Source: JBDRDI01 sp043820875 (GTDB taxonomy: Bacteria > Patescibacteriota > Patescibacteriia > Patescibacteriales > UBA12075). From it: DNA of 64,000 bases. Positions 38,590-47,631 of this stretch are shown here, piece after piece. Numbering within the stretch: position 1 is the stretch's first letter; every line of letters begins with the position of its first letter. Below the pieces are notes generated by a model. The model had not been told where the DNA came from, ran no database searches, and was given only the letters and a program-made list of their open reading frames with translations. The stretch covers positions 1 to 64,000 of the forward strand of contig JBDRDI010000034.1 in NCBI GenBank assembly GCA_043820875.1, given 5' to 3'. The translations under genes were made by a program, and so were the position numbers.

Positions 38590-38726
38590 GATTGCTTTTT
38601 CTTTTTTTTCAGCGTATTTTTTCGCCGGCAATTGTCAGCAAAGAAGAACGTTTGACCATGAGGGCTATTAGGCTATCTTTTTCCTCTGAGGAGGCTAGAA
38701 AAAGAGACTTAAAGAGATATAAATAG
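38586..38726 (+). CDS. Small basic protein coupled to the 38284 gene
   Basis: A 46-residue protein (MRLLFLFFQRIFSPAIVSKE...ends RDLKRYK) whose ATG overlaps the upstream TGA. A hydrophobic N-terminal helix is followed by a basic amphipathic tail with SFSSEEARKRDLKR. It is followed by a terminator at 38753. The coupling and termination argue that it is a real gene; function is unknown. Confidence 0.45.
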   Translation: MRLLFLFFQRIFSPAIVSKEERLTMRAIRLSFSSEEARKRDLKRYK

Positions 38727-38752
38727 TATCTTAATTGTACATTTTAAAGTTC

Positions 38753-38787
38753 AAGGCTTGTGTTGCGAAACAACACAAGCCTTTTTT
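38753..38787 (+). terminator. Strong terminator
   Basis: AAGGCTTGTGTTG (38753-38765) pairs with CAACACAAGCCTT (38771-38783), loop CGAAA, then T run. Confidence 0.9.
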
Positions 38788-38790
38788 GTA

Positions 38791-38863
38791 TTGACAAAAT
38801 TTAAAAATAATGTAATATAAAGCCACATTAGGTGTTGACAAAAGTTGATTATTATAATAGAAT
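38791..38863 (+). promoter_or_regulatory. Tandem promoters of the beta-helix surface protein
   Basis: P1: TTGACA (38791-38796), 16-base spacer, TAATAT (38813-38818). P2: TTGACA (38835-38840), 17-base spacer, TAGAAT (38858-38863). Both precede the surface-protein gene by less than 105 bases, so it is likely well expressed. Confidence 0.6.
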
Positions 38864-38920
38864 AAAAGATTAAATATTTAAAAATATCTAAATTGTAATA
38901 AAAATAATAACTAAGTTTAT

Positions 38921-40768
38921 ATGAAAAAGAAAATATCTCTAATTATAGCGATTTTTGCAGCTATTTTACTTTGTGTTGATTCTGCCAGCGCAGCTACATT
39001 AAGCAATAGATTAAAGGGAAGAATCTTGTTGCAGGTGGAAGACAAAGGACAGGCTTGGTATGTTGACCAAAAAACTGAAACACGCGTATTTTTGGGTCGT
39101 CCTGCTGATGCTTTTAATGTTATGCGTAAAATGGGAGTGGGTATAACCAATAAAGATTTGGAAAAAATACGAATTGCGGACGCGAATTTAAATAACAGCG
39201 TTGACAGCGATCTTGATGGCTTGTCTGACAAATTTGAAGAAGCCATTGGCACCAATAAATTAAAACGTGATACTGACGGAGACGGATATAACGACAAAGA
39301 GGAAATTTTAAACGGATATAATCCGCTTGATAAAAACAGCACCACAAATATTGTTTTTGCGAAAAATCAAGCCGGAAAAATTTTCTTGCAAGTTGAAAGA
39401 AACGGAGAAGCCTGGTATGTAAGTCCTGTAAATAATCAACGTTATTTTCTTGGTTCGCCGATGGATGCTTTTAAAATTATGAGTCAGTTGGGATTGGGAG
39501 TGTCTAATGTTGATTTGAATAAAATTGAACTTAATTATTTAAACGATTGGACATATTCACCGGCTAAAAGTAATACCAACACCGCAGAGCAAGAAAAAAT
39601 AATTGAGCAGGTTGATGAAGCGCCGACCAGCGTTGTTGAGAGCGACAGTTTTGAAAGCGGTTTTATGAACAACTGGAGAGGGAAAATAATTAATGTCGGT
39701 CCGACAAGAAACATTAAGACATTGTCTGAGGCATTCCAAATTGCGCGCGATCGCGATATGATATATATTGATCCGGCCGAATACACGGCTGAACCGATTG
39801 TTTGGACTCAAGACAATTTAACCATTATTGGAATCGGCGGTCGGGCAAAAATAAATGCGACAGGAATCGATATTTCCGAAAACAACGCGGTTTGGACAGT
39901 GAAAGGCGATAACACCATTATAGAAGCCATTGAATTTATCGGCGTTGACGGCGAGGGAAAGAATGGATCGGCCCTTTCTCTTTTGGGAAATAATTATAAA
40001 ATAAGATATTGTTATTTTCATAACAATGAAAAAAATATTTTTGCTCCTGACAACGGAGCCAGCGAGATAGTTGTGGAATACGGACATTTTACAAATAATG
40101 AAGAAAAGAAGGGCGAAACCAATTTGGAAATCGGCCGAGTAAAGAAATTTATTTTGCAATACAGTTATTTGAACCATTCAGGAGTCGGTGATAATTTTAT
40201 TTCTCGCGCCACGGAAAGCTACATGCTTTACAACAGGTTCATTGAATCAAGCTCGGAAAGAGCAAGTTATTACGTGGAATTTCCAAATGGCGGACAGAAC
40301 TATTTGATTGGCAACACATTTTATCAGGAATCAAGCGCTCAAAACGTCAGAGGAATTTATTTTTCCGGTGGAGCAGACGCGAATTTTTACGCGATTAACA
40401 ACACCCTTGTAAGCGATTGGGAGAACTCTCTTTCTTTGGGACAGGCGGTTATTTTGGTGGGAGCTCCAAACGCGAAAATTATGAATAATATTTTTGAAGG
40501 ATATAAAGATATTATTACCGCGCCAACCGGATTAAAGTATGAGTACTCAAACAACTTGGAAAACAGTGGAATTCAATTTAAAAATAAAAATAACCAAGAC
40601 TTTGGTTTGGCGACCAGTTCCCCGGCTATTGATACCGCAACTTCTACCGGAGCAGTCGGCACTTTCAGCTTGTCACCGGTTTATGAATATAAACATTGGA
40701 TAGATAAGATTGAAAGAAAAATAAGCGGAGAGGCGATGGACATCGGAGCTTTTGAATATATTCAATAA
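38921..40768 (+). CDS. Secreted surface protein: repeat modules, Ca-binding segment, parallel beta-helix
   Basis: A 615-residue exported protein: signal peptide (IIAIFAAILLCVDSASA, about 6-24), a module with RILLQVEDKGQAWYVD and GRPADAFNVMRKMGVGITN (about 29-84), a thrombospondin type 3-like Ca-binding stretch (DSDLDGLSD, DTDGDGYND, about 95-145), a second module (about 155-205), then a right-handed parallel beta-helix (about 255-600) with repeated NN-turn strands. Modules match those of the protease at 1-2289, so this is likely a Patescibacteria cell-surface attachment module. The beta-helix may bind or cleave host glycans; no catalytic residues are evident. Confidence 0.85.
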   Translation: MKKKISLIIAIFAAILLCVDSASAATLSNRLKGRILLQVEDKGQAWYVDQKTETRVFLGRPADAFNVMRKMGVGITNKDLEKIRIADANLNNSVDSDLDGLSDKFEEAIGTNKLKRDTDGDGYNDKEEILNGYNPLDKNSTTNIVFAKNQAGKIFLQVERNGEAWYVSPVNNQRYFLGSPMDAFKIMSQLGLGVSNVDLNKIELNYLNDWTYSPAKSNTNTAEQEKIIEQVDEAPTSVVESDSFESGFMNNWRGKIINVGPTRNIKTLSEAFQIARDRDMIYIDPAEYTAEPIVWTQDNLTIIGIGGRAKINATGIDISENNAVWTVKGDNTIIEAIEFIGVDGEGKNGSALSLLGNNYKIRYCYFHNNEKNIFAPDNGASEIVVEYGHFTNNEEKKGETNLEIGRVKKFILQYSYLNHSGVGDNFISRATESYMLYNRFIESSSERASYYVEFPNGGQNYLIGNTFYQESSAQNVRGIYFSGGADANFYAINNTLVSDWENSLSLGQAVILVGAPNAKIMNNIFEGYKDIITAPTGLKYEYSNNLENSGIQFKNKNNQDFGLATSSPAIDTATSTGAVGTFSLSPVYEYKHWIDKIERKISGEAMDIGAFEYIQ

Positions 40769-40787
40769 GACATAAAATAGATTTTAA

Positions 40788-40826
40788 AAAAACAGACCGA
40801 GGTTTAAAACCTTGGTCTGTTTTTTG
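40788..40826. terminator. Bidirectional terminator
   Basis: AACAGACC-GA-GGTTT pairs with AAACC-TT-GGTCTGTT, with A and T runs on either side, between the converging beta-helix protein and MFS genes. Confidence 0.85.
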
Positions 40827-40838
40827 TTGCCGAACTTT

Positions 40839-42164
40839 TTAATTTGACCACTCTTCATATTTAATAACAATATTCAGAGTTAAAATAATAACACCGGCCA
40901 TAATCAAGGTGAGGACGAGCGCGCCGATTATGTTCATAAAAATGAGTCCGACAATAAATATTGAAACAAAAAATATTTTTCCCACATACATATAAAGTTC
41001 TCTGTTCATGATGGCATTGCCAATGTCGTTATGGGATCGTTTGAAAAAATTTGAATCCAGAGCTGTGTTCAAAACCCCGCTGAATATTCCGCCCATAATT
41101 TGAAAGGCGGTCATGGCGAGTATGGTTTCAAAAATTGCCCGTAGAATAAGAAAAAGGCCGTGCCCAACAGCACCGATTCTACCAAGATTTTTTGAGCCTG
41201 GTTTGTCGGTTTTTGAACCAACGAAATAATAAGTGACTGCACTCGCAATATTGGAAAATAAATATAAAAAGCCCATGGAAATTAATTTGATGGAAATGAA
41301 AAATAAAAACAGCGGCCAAATTAATCCTGTCGCGGTATAGCCTATGCCCTGAATGGCATAAGTCATATTTTTTTTCATGTTTTTTAAGTCAATAATTTTT
41401 TCAAAATTCAGGTTCAGTTTGATTTTGATGTCACTAGAAAAAAAGAGAGCTCCCGAGGCAACAACCATCAGAGCTGCGCTAATTATAAACACGCCCTTAA
41501 AACCGGCTTGAGTGATTAAGATACTGCCAATAAACGGGCTGGCGATGCCCATGATTGTTGGTATGGCCGTCATAATACCCAATTTTTTTCCTTCATCCGC
41601 GGACCTGATAGAATCTAAAAAATAGACATGGTGCGCGCTCCAATAAAATACGCAAGGAACAATACCAAAAAAATAAACCATAGACAAAAAAGCAAAACGG
41701 CCAAAATCGGAAATTAAAGTATCAAAGAAATAAAGTATTAAAAGAAAAACAATATTTAAAAGATAACTTATAATTAATATTCTTTTTACGCCCGTGGAAA
41801 TGAGATATTTTAATGTAAAGTAATAAAGGATGATAACGGCGAAGAAAGAAGCGATTTCAAAAAAACAGATATCTAAAATTGAGTAACCGGCGTCGCGGAT
41901 TAAAAAAATCGGAATAAAAATGGAAAACATTGACAAAGCAATCAAACGAAAAGTATCCGCGATTACCAAGTCATTATATTTATTGTGAAAGAATCTTCCC
42001 AGTCGCCAATGTTTTGAAAAGTGGGAGTTATAAGAATATTTTTCCATAGCATCTTCCAGTCTATCATTTTTATTTCTATCATGCAAAAAAATTAGTGAAA
42101 AAAAAGAACCAATCAGTTGGTTGGTTCTTGATATGTTTTTTGAATTTGATTCATTAGATTCCAA
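40839..42164 (-). CDS. Major facilitator superfamily transporter
   Basis: A 441-residue protein with about 12 hydrophobic helices (for example FRLIALSMFSIFIPIFLI, YFTLKYLIST, LGIMTAIPTIMGIASPFIGSIL, NLGRIGAVGHGLFLILRAIF). The segment DEGKKLGIMTAIPTIMGIASP resembles the MFS loop 4-5 helix. Substrate is unknown. Its start overlaps the stop of the 154-residue kinase-like gene by 11 bases, so the two are an operon. Confidence 0.75.
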   Translation of the reverse strand: MESNESNSKNISRTNQLIGSFFSLIFLHDRNKNDRLEDAMEKYSYNSHFSKHWRLGRFFHNKYNDLVIADTFRLIALSMFSIFIPIFLIRDAGYSILDICFFEIASFFAVIILYYFTLKYLISTGVKRILIISYLLNIVFLLILYFFDTLISDFGRFAFLSMVYFFGIVPCVFYWSAHHVYFLDSIRSADEGKKLGIMTAIPTIMGIASPFIGSILITQAGFKGVFIISAALMVVASGALFFSSDIKIKLNLNFEKIIDLKNMKKNMTYAIQGIGYTATGLIWPLFLFFISIKLISMGFLYLFSNIASAVTYYFVGSKTDKPGSKNLGRIGAVGHGLFLILRAIFETILAMTAFQIMGGIFSGVLNTALDSNFFKRSHNDIGNAIMNRELYMYVGKIFFVSIFIVGLIFMNIIGALVLTLIMAGVIILTLNIVIKYEEWSN

Positions 42165-42618
42165 GCACTTTTACTTTTGGATAATTTTCAAAAAAGACCC
42201 TTTTTTTATTGACACGATCTTTCGTTGTAATAACAAACAAACGATCAAAATCAGGATAGAAATCAAAAACGAATTGGTCGCCATTTGGATGACATAAAAT
42301 GGTTCCGCAATCCTTTATCGGGATAATAACATTGGCATGAATGTTTTCAGCGCGGAGGAGTTTTTGCATTTTCATTTGGTTTATTTCAAGAATGTTCCGC
42401 GCCGATTGCCTTTCTTCAAAACTTTTTGTTTCGCGATTGAGAGAACTAAAGTCATATTGAGGAAATCCTTTTTCCGCGAATGCTTGATCTATTTGTGTTT
42501 TACCTTCAACACATATTACCACAAAATGATCCTTGCTTATTGTGCGGATCAACTTGATTATGTCTTCTTCATAGAGTATGTGGCTGGAAATTTTGATAAA
42601 GCATCTTCTTCTTTCCAT
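42154..42618 (-). CDS. Amino-acid-kinase-like fold protein, truncated or partial-domain
   Basis: A 154-residue protein. FVVICVEGKTQIDQAFAEKG resembles the glycine-rich strand of UMP/amino-acid kinases (VVIVGGGT...), and ISSHILYEEDIIKLI the preceding helix; AMP-binding and phosphate-binding glycines are not conserved. The C-terminal half ends with DRLFVITTKDRVNKKRVFF, like the kinase strand with TD.V. I think it is a non-catalytic kinase-fold protein, not a UMP kinase. It is coupled to the MFS gene. Confidence 0.45.
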   Translation of the reverse strand: MERRRCFIKISSHILYEEDIIKLIRTISKDHFVVICVEGKTQIDQAFAEKGFPQYDFSSLNRETKSFEERQSARNILEINQMKMQKLLRAENIHANVIIPIKDCGTILCHPNGDQFVFDFYPDFDRLFVITTKDRVNKKRVFFENYPKVKVLGI

Positions 42619-42688
42619 TTAAACCTCCTAAAAACAAATTACAGGAAAATAATAAAAAAAGCAAGGTGCGAGAACGGGCTTAAAAATT

Positions 42689-43546
42689 TTATAGTTTTGC
42701 CTGATGAATAACCCTTTGTGGAAATGGAATTTCTATACCCTCTTTATCAAAGGCGATTTTAAGTCTTTTACGAAGTTCGCCGGTGACATCCCATTGTTTG
42801 AGAGGTTTTGTTTCACCAAGAATTTTAATTATAATCGTCGAATCAGCGAAGTCATCAACTCTCAGAAACTGTGGAGATTTTAAAATATGTTCTTTCCATT
42901 TCGGATCTTTTGCCAGCTCATCGCCGACCCTGTTCACCACTGAAATTACTTGCTCAAGGTTTGCATCATAAGAAATGCCGATGTTGAGATTTACTCTGGC
43001 AAAATCTTTTGACAGGTTTGAAGTTTTTTGAATTTCTCCGTGCGGTATATGATGTACTGTGCCATCAAGATCTCGCAAGGTGGTCATTCGCATGCTGATA
43101 TTCTCAACCAATCCGCAAGTGCCATCAAAGCACACCACATCGCCGATGCGATATTGATTTTCCATAATAATGAAAAGTCCGCTGATAAGATCGCGAATAA
43201 GATATTGTCCTCCAAAACCAAAGGCAAGACCGGCAATTCCGGCAGCTGCGAGAAGCGGTCCAATGGCTATTCCCACTTCTTGAAGAATCATCATAAATGC
43301 CAAAATCCAAAGTATTATACCGAGTGAGGTTGTGAAAATGTGAGAGAGGGTGTCTTCGCGTTTTTTTTCCGCTTCTTTTGTTAAAAAGCGATCAGAAGTG
43401 ACAACTTTTCTAATAAGTTTTTCAATAAAAATTCCGGCGAATTTACGAATTAAATAGGCAACAATTATAATTGCGATGATTTTAACGCCATGATCAAAAA
43501 ACCAAGGTGTTATAATTTGAATAATTTCTTGTAATACATTAGGCAT
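42689..43546 (-). CDS. mscS: Small-conductance mechanosensitive channel (MscS family)
   Basis: A 285-residue protein with three N-terminal hydrophobic helices; pore helix GPLLAAAGIAGLAFGFGGQYLIRDLISGLFI (about 92-122, with the glycine/alanine ridges), and the cytosolic beta domain (YRIGDVVCFDGTCGLVENI, MRMTTLRDLDGTVHHIPHG). MscS opens on hypo-osmotic tension. It is 16 bases from the antiporter gene in the same direction. Confidence 0.92.
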   Translation of the reverse strand: MPNVLQEIIQIITPWFFDHGVKIIAIIIVAYLIRKFAGIFIEKLIRKVVTSDRFLTKEAEKKREDTLSHIFTTSLGIILWILAFMMILQEVGIAIGPLLAAAGIAGLAFGFGGQYLIRDLISGLFIIMENQYRIGDVVCFDGTCGLVENISMRMTTLRDLDGTVHHIPHGEIQKTSNLSKDFARVNLNIGISYDANLEQVISVVNRVGDELAKDPKWKEHILKSPQFLRVDDFADSTIIIKILGETKPLKQWDVTGELRKRLKIAFDKEGIEIPFPQRVIHQAKL

Positions 43547-43562
43547 ATTATTTTTTTATTAT

Positions 43563-44531
43563 TTAAAACCAATTAAAAAGTTTGGCGATGAAGAGAATGT
43601 AGACAGATAGATAAAAAGCTCCTTCCCATATGTGAATTCTTTTTGAGATGCCGGAGATAACAAAAAGAAGAGTTGCCATGGCCATGGTTGGAACGCCGAT
43701 TATAAAAGTTTGATTGTCTATCGGAAGAACACGGAATAGTCCAGGCATGCCGGTGACAACCAGAGCGTTAAAAATATTTGAACCAAAAATATTTCCAATC
43801 GCGATTTCCGACTTATTTTGAAGAGCCGCTTTTGCAGATACCAGAAGTTCGGGAAGAGATGTTCCAATTGCGACAGCGGTAATGGCAATCACACCGGTCG
43901 CGATGTTCAGCATCACAGACAGATTTACCAGCGCGTCAATGAGATATTTTGCGCCGAAAATCAAGCCGAGCGTACCGGCAGCCAAAAGAATAAAATCTTT
44001 TATAACAAGTTTTGGACGAGTAAATTTTTCTTTTTTTTCTGTCTGCGACAATAGAATCTCAGTTCCTTCATCGGCACCTTCTTCTTTATGTAAAACCGTA
44101 TAAAGTAAATATATGCCGTAAGTGGCAAGCATTAAAAGAGATTCACCAAAAGTAATTTGTCTATCCGATACAACGCCCAAAAATAAGACCGTGCTGATGG
44201 CCAGAAGTGGAAGGTCTAGATCTATTAAATTTTTTGTAACTATGAGTTTTTTTCCGACGACAGCGGAAACACCGATAACTAGTAAAATGTTCGCGATGTT
44301 TGAACCTATCGCGTTTGAGGCAACAACATCCGGTACGCCTTTGAATACCGCGACAAAAGAGGAAGCAAGTTCTGGAAAAGAAGTGCCGGCGGCAACAATC
44401 GTAACACCGACGATAAAAGGCGATAAGCCGAGAGAGAGCCCAACTTTTTCCGCACTGATAATCAACCAATCAGCGCCCTTGACGAGGACTATCAATGAAA
44501 CAATAAATATAATTACCCAAAAAATGATCAT
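43563..44531 (-). CDS. Calcium/sodium antiporter (CaCA family)
   Basis: A 322-residue protein with two inverted alpha repeats: GTSFPELASSFVAVFKGVPD near 49 with ASNAIGSNIANILLVIG, and GTSLPELLVSAKAAL near 228 with GNIFGSNIFNALVVTG. These G-T-S-x-P-E and G-S-N-x-x-N motifs coordinate Na+ and Ca2+ in YrbG-like exchangers. About 10 transmembrane helices. It probably exports Ca2+. Confidence 0.92.
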   Translation of the reverse strand: MIIFWVIIFIVSLIVLVKGADWLIISAEKVGLSLGLSPFIVGVTIVAAGTSFPELASSFVAVFKGVPDVVASNAIGSNIANILLVIGVSAVVGKKLIVTKNLIDLDLPLLAISTVLFLGVVSDRQITFGESLLMLATYGIYLLYTVLHKEEGADEGTEILLSQTEKKEKFTRPKLVIKDFILLAAGTLGLIFGAKYLIDALVNLSVMLNIATGVIAITAVAIGTSLPELLVSAKAALQNKSEIAIGNIFGSNIFNALVVTGMPGLFRVLPIDNQTFIIGVPTMAMATLLFVISGISKRIHIWEGAFYLSVYILFIAKLFNWF

Positions 44532-44555
44532 GCAAATTGTTTTTAATATTTATGT

Positions 44556-44640
44556 TGGTGCGGACGGAGAGACTCGAACTCTCAAGGGTTTCCCCACTTG
44601 CTCCTAAGGCAAGCGTGTATACCAATTCCACCACGTCCGC
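44556..44640 (-). tRNA. tRNA-Leu(TAG)
   Basis: Acceptor GCGGACG/CGTCCGC, anticodon stem CTTGC/GCAAG enclosing CTTAGGA (anticodon TAG), a long variable arm (TGGGGAAACCC) and GAGTTCGAGTCTC T-arm. CCA is encoded at 44558-44556. Confidence 0.95.
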
Positions 44641-44644
44641 TGTG

Positions 44645-44685
44645 TCAGATATCGGATGTCAGATATCGGATGTCGGATATCTGAT
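44645..44685. repeat. Tandem 14-mer repeat beside tRNA-Leu
   Basis: TCAGATATCGGATG at 44645-44658 and 44659-44672, then the partial TCGGATATCTGAT at 44673-44685. The same sequence family forms the long inverted repeat at 59015-59090. Confidence 0.8.
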
Positions 44686-44791
44686 AATTCATTTTTATAA
44701 TATTTTTAGCCAATTGTCAACTTATTTTTATATTAATTATATTTATGTTATAATATAATTAATATTTTATAACTAATAACTAACAAACAAT

Positions 44792-45124
44792 ATGACTGAA
44801 GAAAAAAAACAATCAGAGATGAGCAATAATAAATTATGCGCCTTGCTCTCTTATCTTTTAATTGGTATCATTTGGTATTTTGCAGATGCAAATATGAGAA
44901 AAGACAGTTTTATAAAATTTCATGTTCAGCAGGCCATTGTTCTTTTGGTGTTCTCAATTTGTGGCCAGATTATTCTTAGCGCAACATTCATTCTTATTCC
45001 TCTCGTACCGCTTTACGGATTGGCTATGTTGGTGTTATTGATTTTGGGATTAATTAACGCTTATCAAGGCAAGAAAAAAGAATTACCCTTCATTGGTAAG
45101 TTTGGTAGTTTAGTAAAAATCTAA
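44792..45124 (+). CDS. DUF4870-like small membrane protein
   Basis: A 110-residue protein with three hydrophobic stretches (NKLCALLSYLLIGIIWYF, QAIVLLVFSICGQIILSA, YGLAMLVLLILGLINAYQG). KFHVQQAIVL and INAYQGKKKELPFIG are typical of DUF4870/Tic20-like proteins. Function is unknown. It has a weak site upstream and a 59-base gap before ppsA. Confidence 0.75.
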   Translation: MTEEKKQSEMSNNKLCALLSYLLIGIIWYFADANMRKDSFIKFHVQQAIVLLVFSICGQIILSATFILIPLVPLYGLAMLVLLILGLINAYQGKKKELPFIGKFGSLVKI

Positions 45125-45183
45125 TAATATAATGTAAATCTGCCAAGACAGATTTGTATTATGTTTTATTTGAATTATAATTT

Positions 45184-47565
45184 ATGTCTAATTACATAAA
45201 ATTTTTTGATGAGCTTTCAAACAAAAATGTGCCACAGGTGGGTGGTAAAAACGCTTCGCTTGGTGAAATGTATAGAAAGCTTATTCCTGAAGGCGTGAAA
45301 GTGCCAAATGGATTTGCCACTACTTCTTTTGGATATAATCATTTTATGAAAGATACTGGTTTGCGAGAAGAGATAAAGAAGATATTGAAAGGACTTAATA
45401 CTCATAATGTTGTGGATTTAATGAGGCGGGGAGCAAAAGTAAGAAAAGTAATTTTAAGAGCAGAATTGCCAGCAGAATTTCAAAAAGAAATTGCAACTGC
45501 ATATAAAAAATTATCAAAACAATATAAGATGGCAAACGTTGACGTGGCAGTACGTTCATCTGCCACGGCTGAAGATTTGCCGGACGCGTCTTTTGCCGGT
45601 CAGCAAGAGACGTTTTTAAATATTACAGGAGAGGCAGACGTGGTGTTGGCCGTGAAGAGATGTATTGCTTCGCTTTTTACTAATCGAGCCATATCTTACC
45701 GCGTAGATAAAGGCTTTGATCATTTTGAAATTGCTTTGTCTGCCGGTGTTCAAAAAATGGTAAGGTCTGATTTGGCCAGCTCGGGCGTGATGTTTTCTAT
45801 TGACACAGAGTCAGGTTTTTCTAATGCGGTTTTAATTAATTCAATTTATGGCTTGGGTGAAAACATTGTGCAGGGCAAAGTAAATCCGGATGAGTTTTAT
45901 GTATTTAAACCAACCGGCACCATTATTTCAAGATCAATCGGCAAGAAAGCTTTAAGAATGGTTTATAATACCAAGGGAAAAAATCCGGTTAAAGATATTC
46001 CGGTTAACGAGGCAGACAGAGAAAAGCCATCAATTACTGACGCTCAAGTAAAGAAATTGGCTGAGTGGGCCATAATTATTGAAAAACATTATCAGCGACC
46101 AATGGATATGGAATGGGCTTTGGACGGAAAAGATAATCAATTATATATTGTGCAGGCTAGACCGGAAACAGTGCAGAGCCAGCGCGATGTAAATGTTGTT
46201 GAAAAATATAAATTAGAAAAACACAGTAAAGTAATTATTGCCGGACAAAGTGTTGGCAACAAAATTGGAGCAGGCGTGGCCAATAAAATAATGAGTATCA
46301 AGGATATTGAAAAATTTAAGAAAGGAGATGTCTTGGTGACTGATATGACTGATCCTGATTGGGAGCCGATTATGAAAATTGCTTCCGCTATTGTGACAGA
46401 CAAGGGAGGTCGCACCTGCCATGCCGCGATTATTTCCAGAGAAATGGGAATTCCCTGTGTGGTCGGGACGGAAACTGTTTCTAAAAAAATTAAAACAGGA
46501 CGAAAAGTTACTGTTTGTTGCGCGGAAGGGGAAGATGGAGTTGTCTATGAGGGCATTTTGCCATTTAAAGTATTGAAGACTAGCATAAAAAATCTAAAAA
46601 GGCCAAAAACAAAGATTATGATGAATGTGGGCGAACCGGATCAAGCATTTTCTAATTCTTTCATTCCGAACGATGGTGTTGGTCTCGCGCGCATGGAATT
46701 TATTATTAATAATTATATAAAAGTGCATCCCTTGGCCTTAATTAATTATAATAAACTAAAAGACACTGAAGTAAAAAAGAAGATAGACGAAATCACAGCA
46801 GGATATAGTAATAAAAAAGAATTTTTTATAAACAAAATGGCTGAAGGCGTGGCCATGATTGCAGCCGCCTTTTATCCCAAAGACGTGATTATTCGTTTAT
46901 CAGATTTTAAATCAAACGAATATGCAAATTTGTTGGGTGGAAAAGAATATGAACCAGAAGAATCAAACCCAATGCTTGGCTACCGCGGAGCGAGCCGTTA
47001 TTACTCTCCAAAATTTTTGCCGGCATTTGAATTGGAGTGCCAAGCCTTGCGAAAGGTTCGAGACAAGCTGGGTCTTACAAATTTAAAAATTATGATTCCA
47101 TTTTGCCGAACCGTGGAGGAAGGAAAGAAAGTTATGGAAATTATGGCCAAGTATGGATTGAAAAGAGGAGTAAACGGATTGGAAATTTATGTGATGGCGG
47201 AAATTCCAACGAATATTATTCTGGCGCATGAATTTGCAAAGCACTTTGACGGATTTTCCATCGGCTCCAACGACCTCACTCAACTCACTCTCGGAATTGA
47301 TCGCGACTCGGCCGGCTCTTTGGAGATTGCCGGAGTTTCCAATGAAAAAAATACGGCTGTAAAAACTTTGATAAAATATTTGATTGAAGTTGGCAAAAAA
47401 ACCAAGACCAAGGTCGGCATCTGTGGCCAAGCCCCGAGCGACTTTCCTGATTTTGCCGAATTTTTGGTGGAGTGCGGAATTGATTCAATCTCTCTCACGC
47501 CGGATACTGTTATCAGCACGACCATCGCGGTGAATAAAAAAGAAGTGGGGATGAAGAGAAAATAG
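45184..47565 (+). CDS. ppsA: Phosphoenolpyruvate synthase
   Basis: A 793-residue enzyme making PEP from pyruvate and ATP (gluconeogenic direction). The N-terminal nucleotide-binding domain has QVGGKNASLGEM and SSATAEDLPDASFAGQQ (ATP site); central phospho-histidine GGRTCHAAIISRE (His at about residue 418); C-terminal PEP/pyruvate barrel with MLGYRGASRY, GFSIGSNDLTQL and CGQAPSDFPDFAEFLVE including the catalytic Cys. It starts without a strong ribosome site. In these reduced genomes it may link glycolysis to the polyglucan cluster at 51.6-58.7 kb. Confidence 0.95.
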   Translation: MSNYIKFFDELSNKNVPQVGGKNASLGEMYRKLIPEGVKVPNGFATTSFGYNHFMKDTGLREEIKKILKGLNTHNVVDLMRRGAKVRKVILRAELPAEFQKEIATAYKKLSKQYKMANVDVAVRSSATAEDLPDASFAGQQETFLNITGEADVVLAVKRCIASLFTNRAISYRVDKGFDHFEIALSAGVQKMVRSDLASSGVMFSIDTESGFSNAVLINSIYGLGENIVQGKVNPDEFYVFKPTGTIISRSIGKKALRMVYNTKGKNPVKDIPVNEADREKPSITDAQVKKLAEWAIIIEKHYQRPMDMEWALDGKDNQLYIVQARPETVQSQRDVNVVEKYKLEKHSKVIIAGQSVGNKIGAGVANKIMSIKDIEKFKKGDVLVTDMTDPDWEPIMKIASAIVTDKGGRTCHAAIISREMGIPCVVGTETVSKKIKTGRKVTVCCAEGEDGVVYEGILPFKVLKTSIKNLKRPKTKIMMNVGEPDQAFSNSFIPNDGVGLARMEFIINNYIKVHPLALINYNKLKDTEVKKKIDEITAGYSNKKEFFINKMAEGVAMIAAAFYPKDVIIRLSDFKSNEYANLLGGKEYEPEESNPMLGYRGASRYYSPKFLPAFELECQALRKVRDKLGLTNLKIMIPFCRTVEEGKKVMEIMAKYGLKRGVNGLEIYVMAEIPTNIILAHEFAKHFDGFSIGSNDLTQLTLGIDRDSAGSLEIAGVSNEKNTAVKTLIKYLIEVGKKTKTKVGICGQAPSDFPDFAEFLVECGIDSISLTPDTVISTTIAVNKKEVGMKRK

Positions 47566-47582
47566 AATATTTTAAATTTATT

Positions 47583-47612
47583 AAAAGAGGCACGAAATTT
47601 CGCGCCTTTTTT
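47583..47612 (+). terminator. Terminator of ppsA
   Basis: AGGCACGAAA/TTTCGCGCCT stem with one mismatch, followed by a T run. Confidence 0.75.
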
Positions 47613-47631
47613 GTCTGAATCCTAAAAAATC

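Noticed and set aside
42154..42618. UMP kinase or carbamate kinase
   Set aside because: The glycine-rich nucleotide-binding segment is not conserved and the protein is too short.
44537..44758. ORF running over tRNA-Leu
   Set aside because: It is read antisense through the tRNA and the repeat; it has no protein-like pattern.
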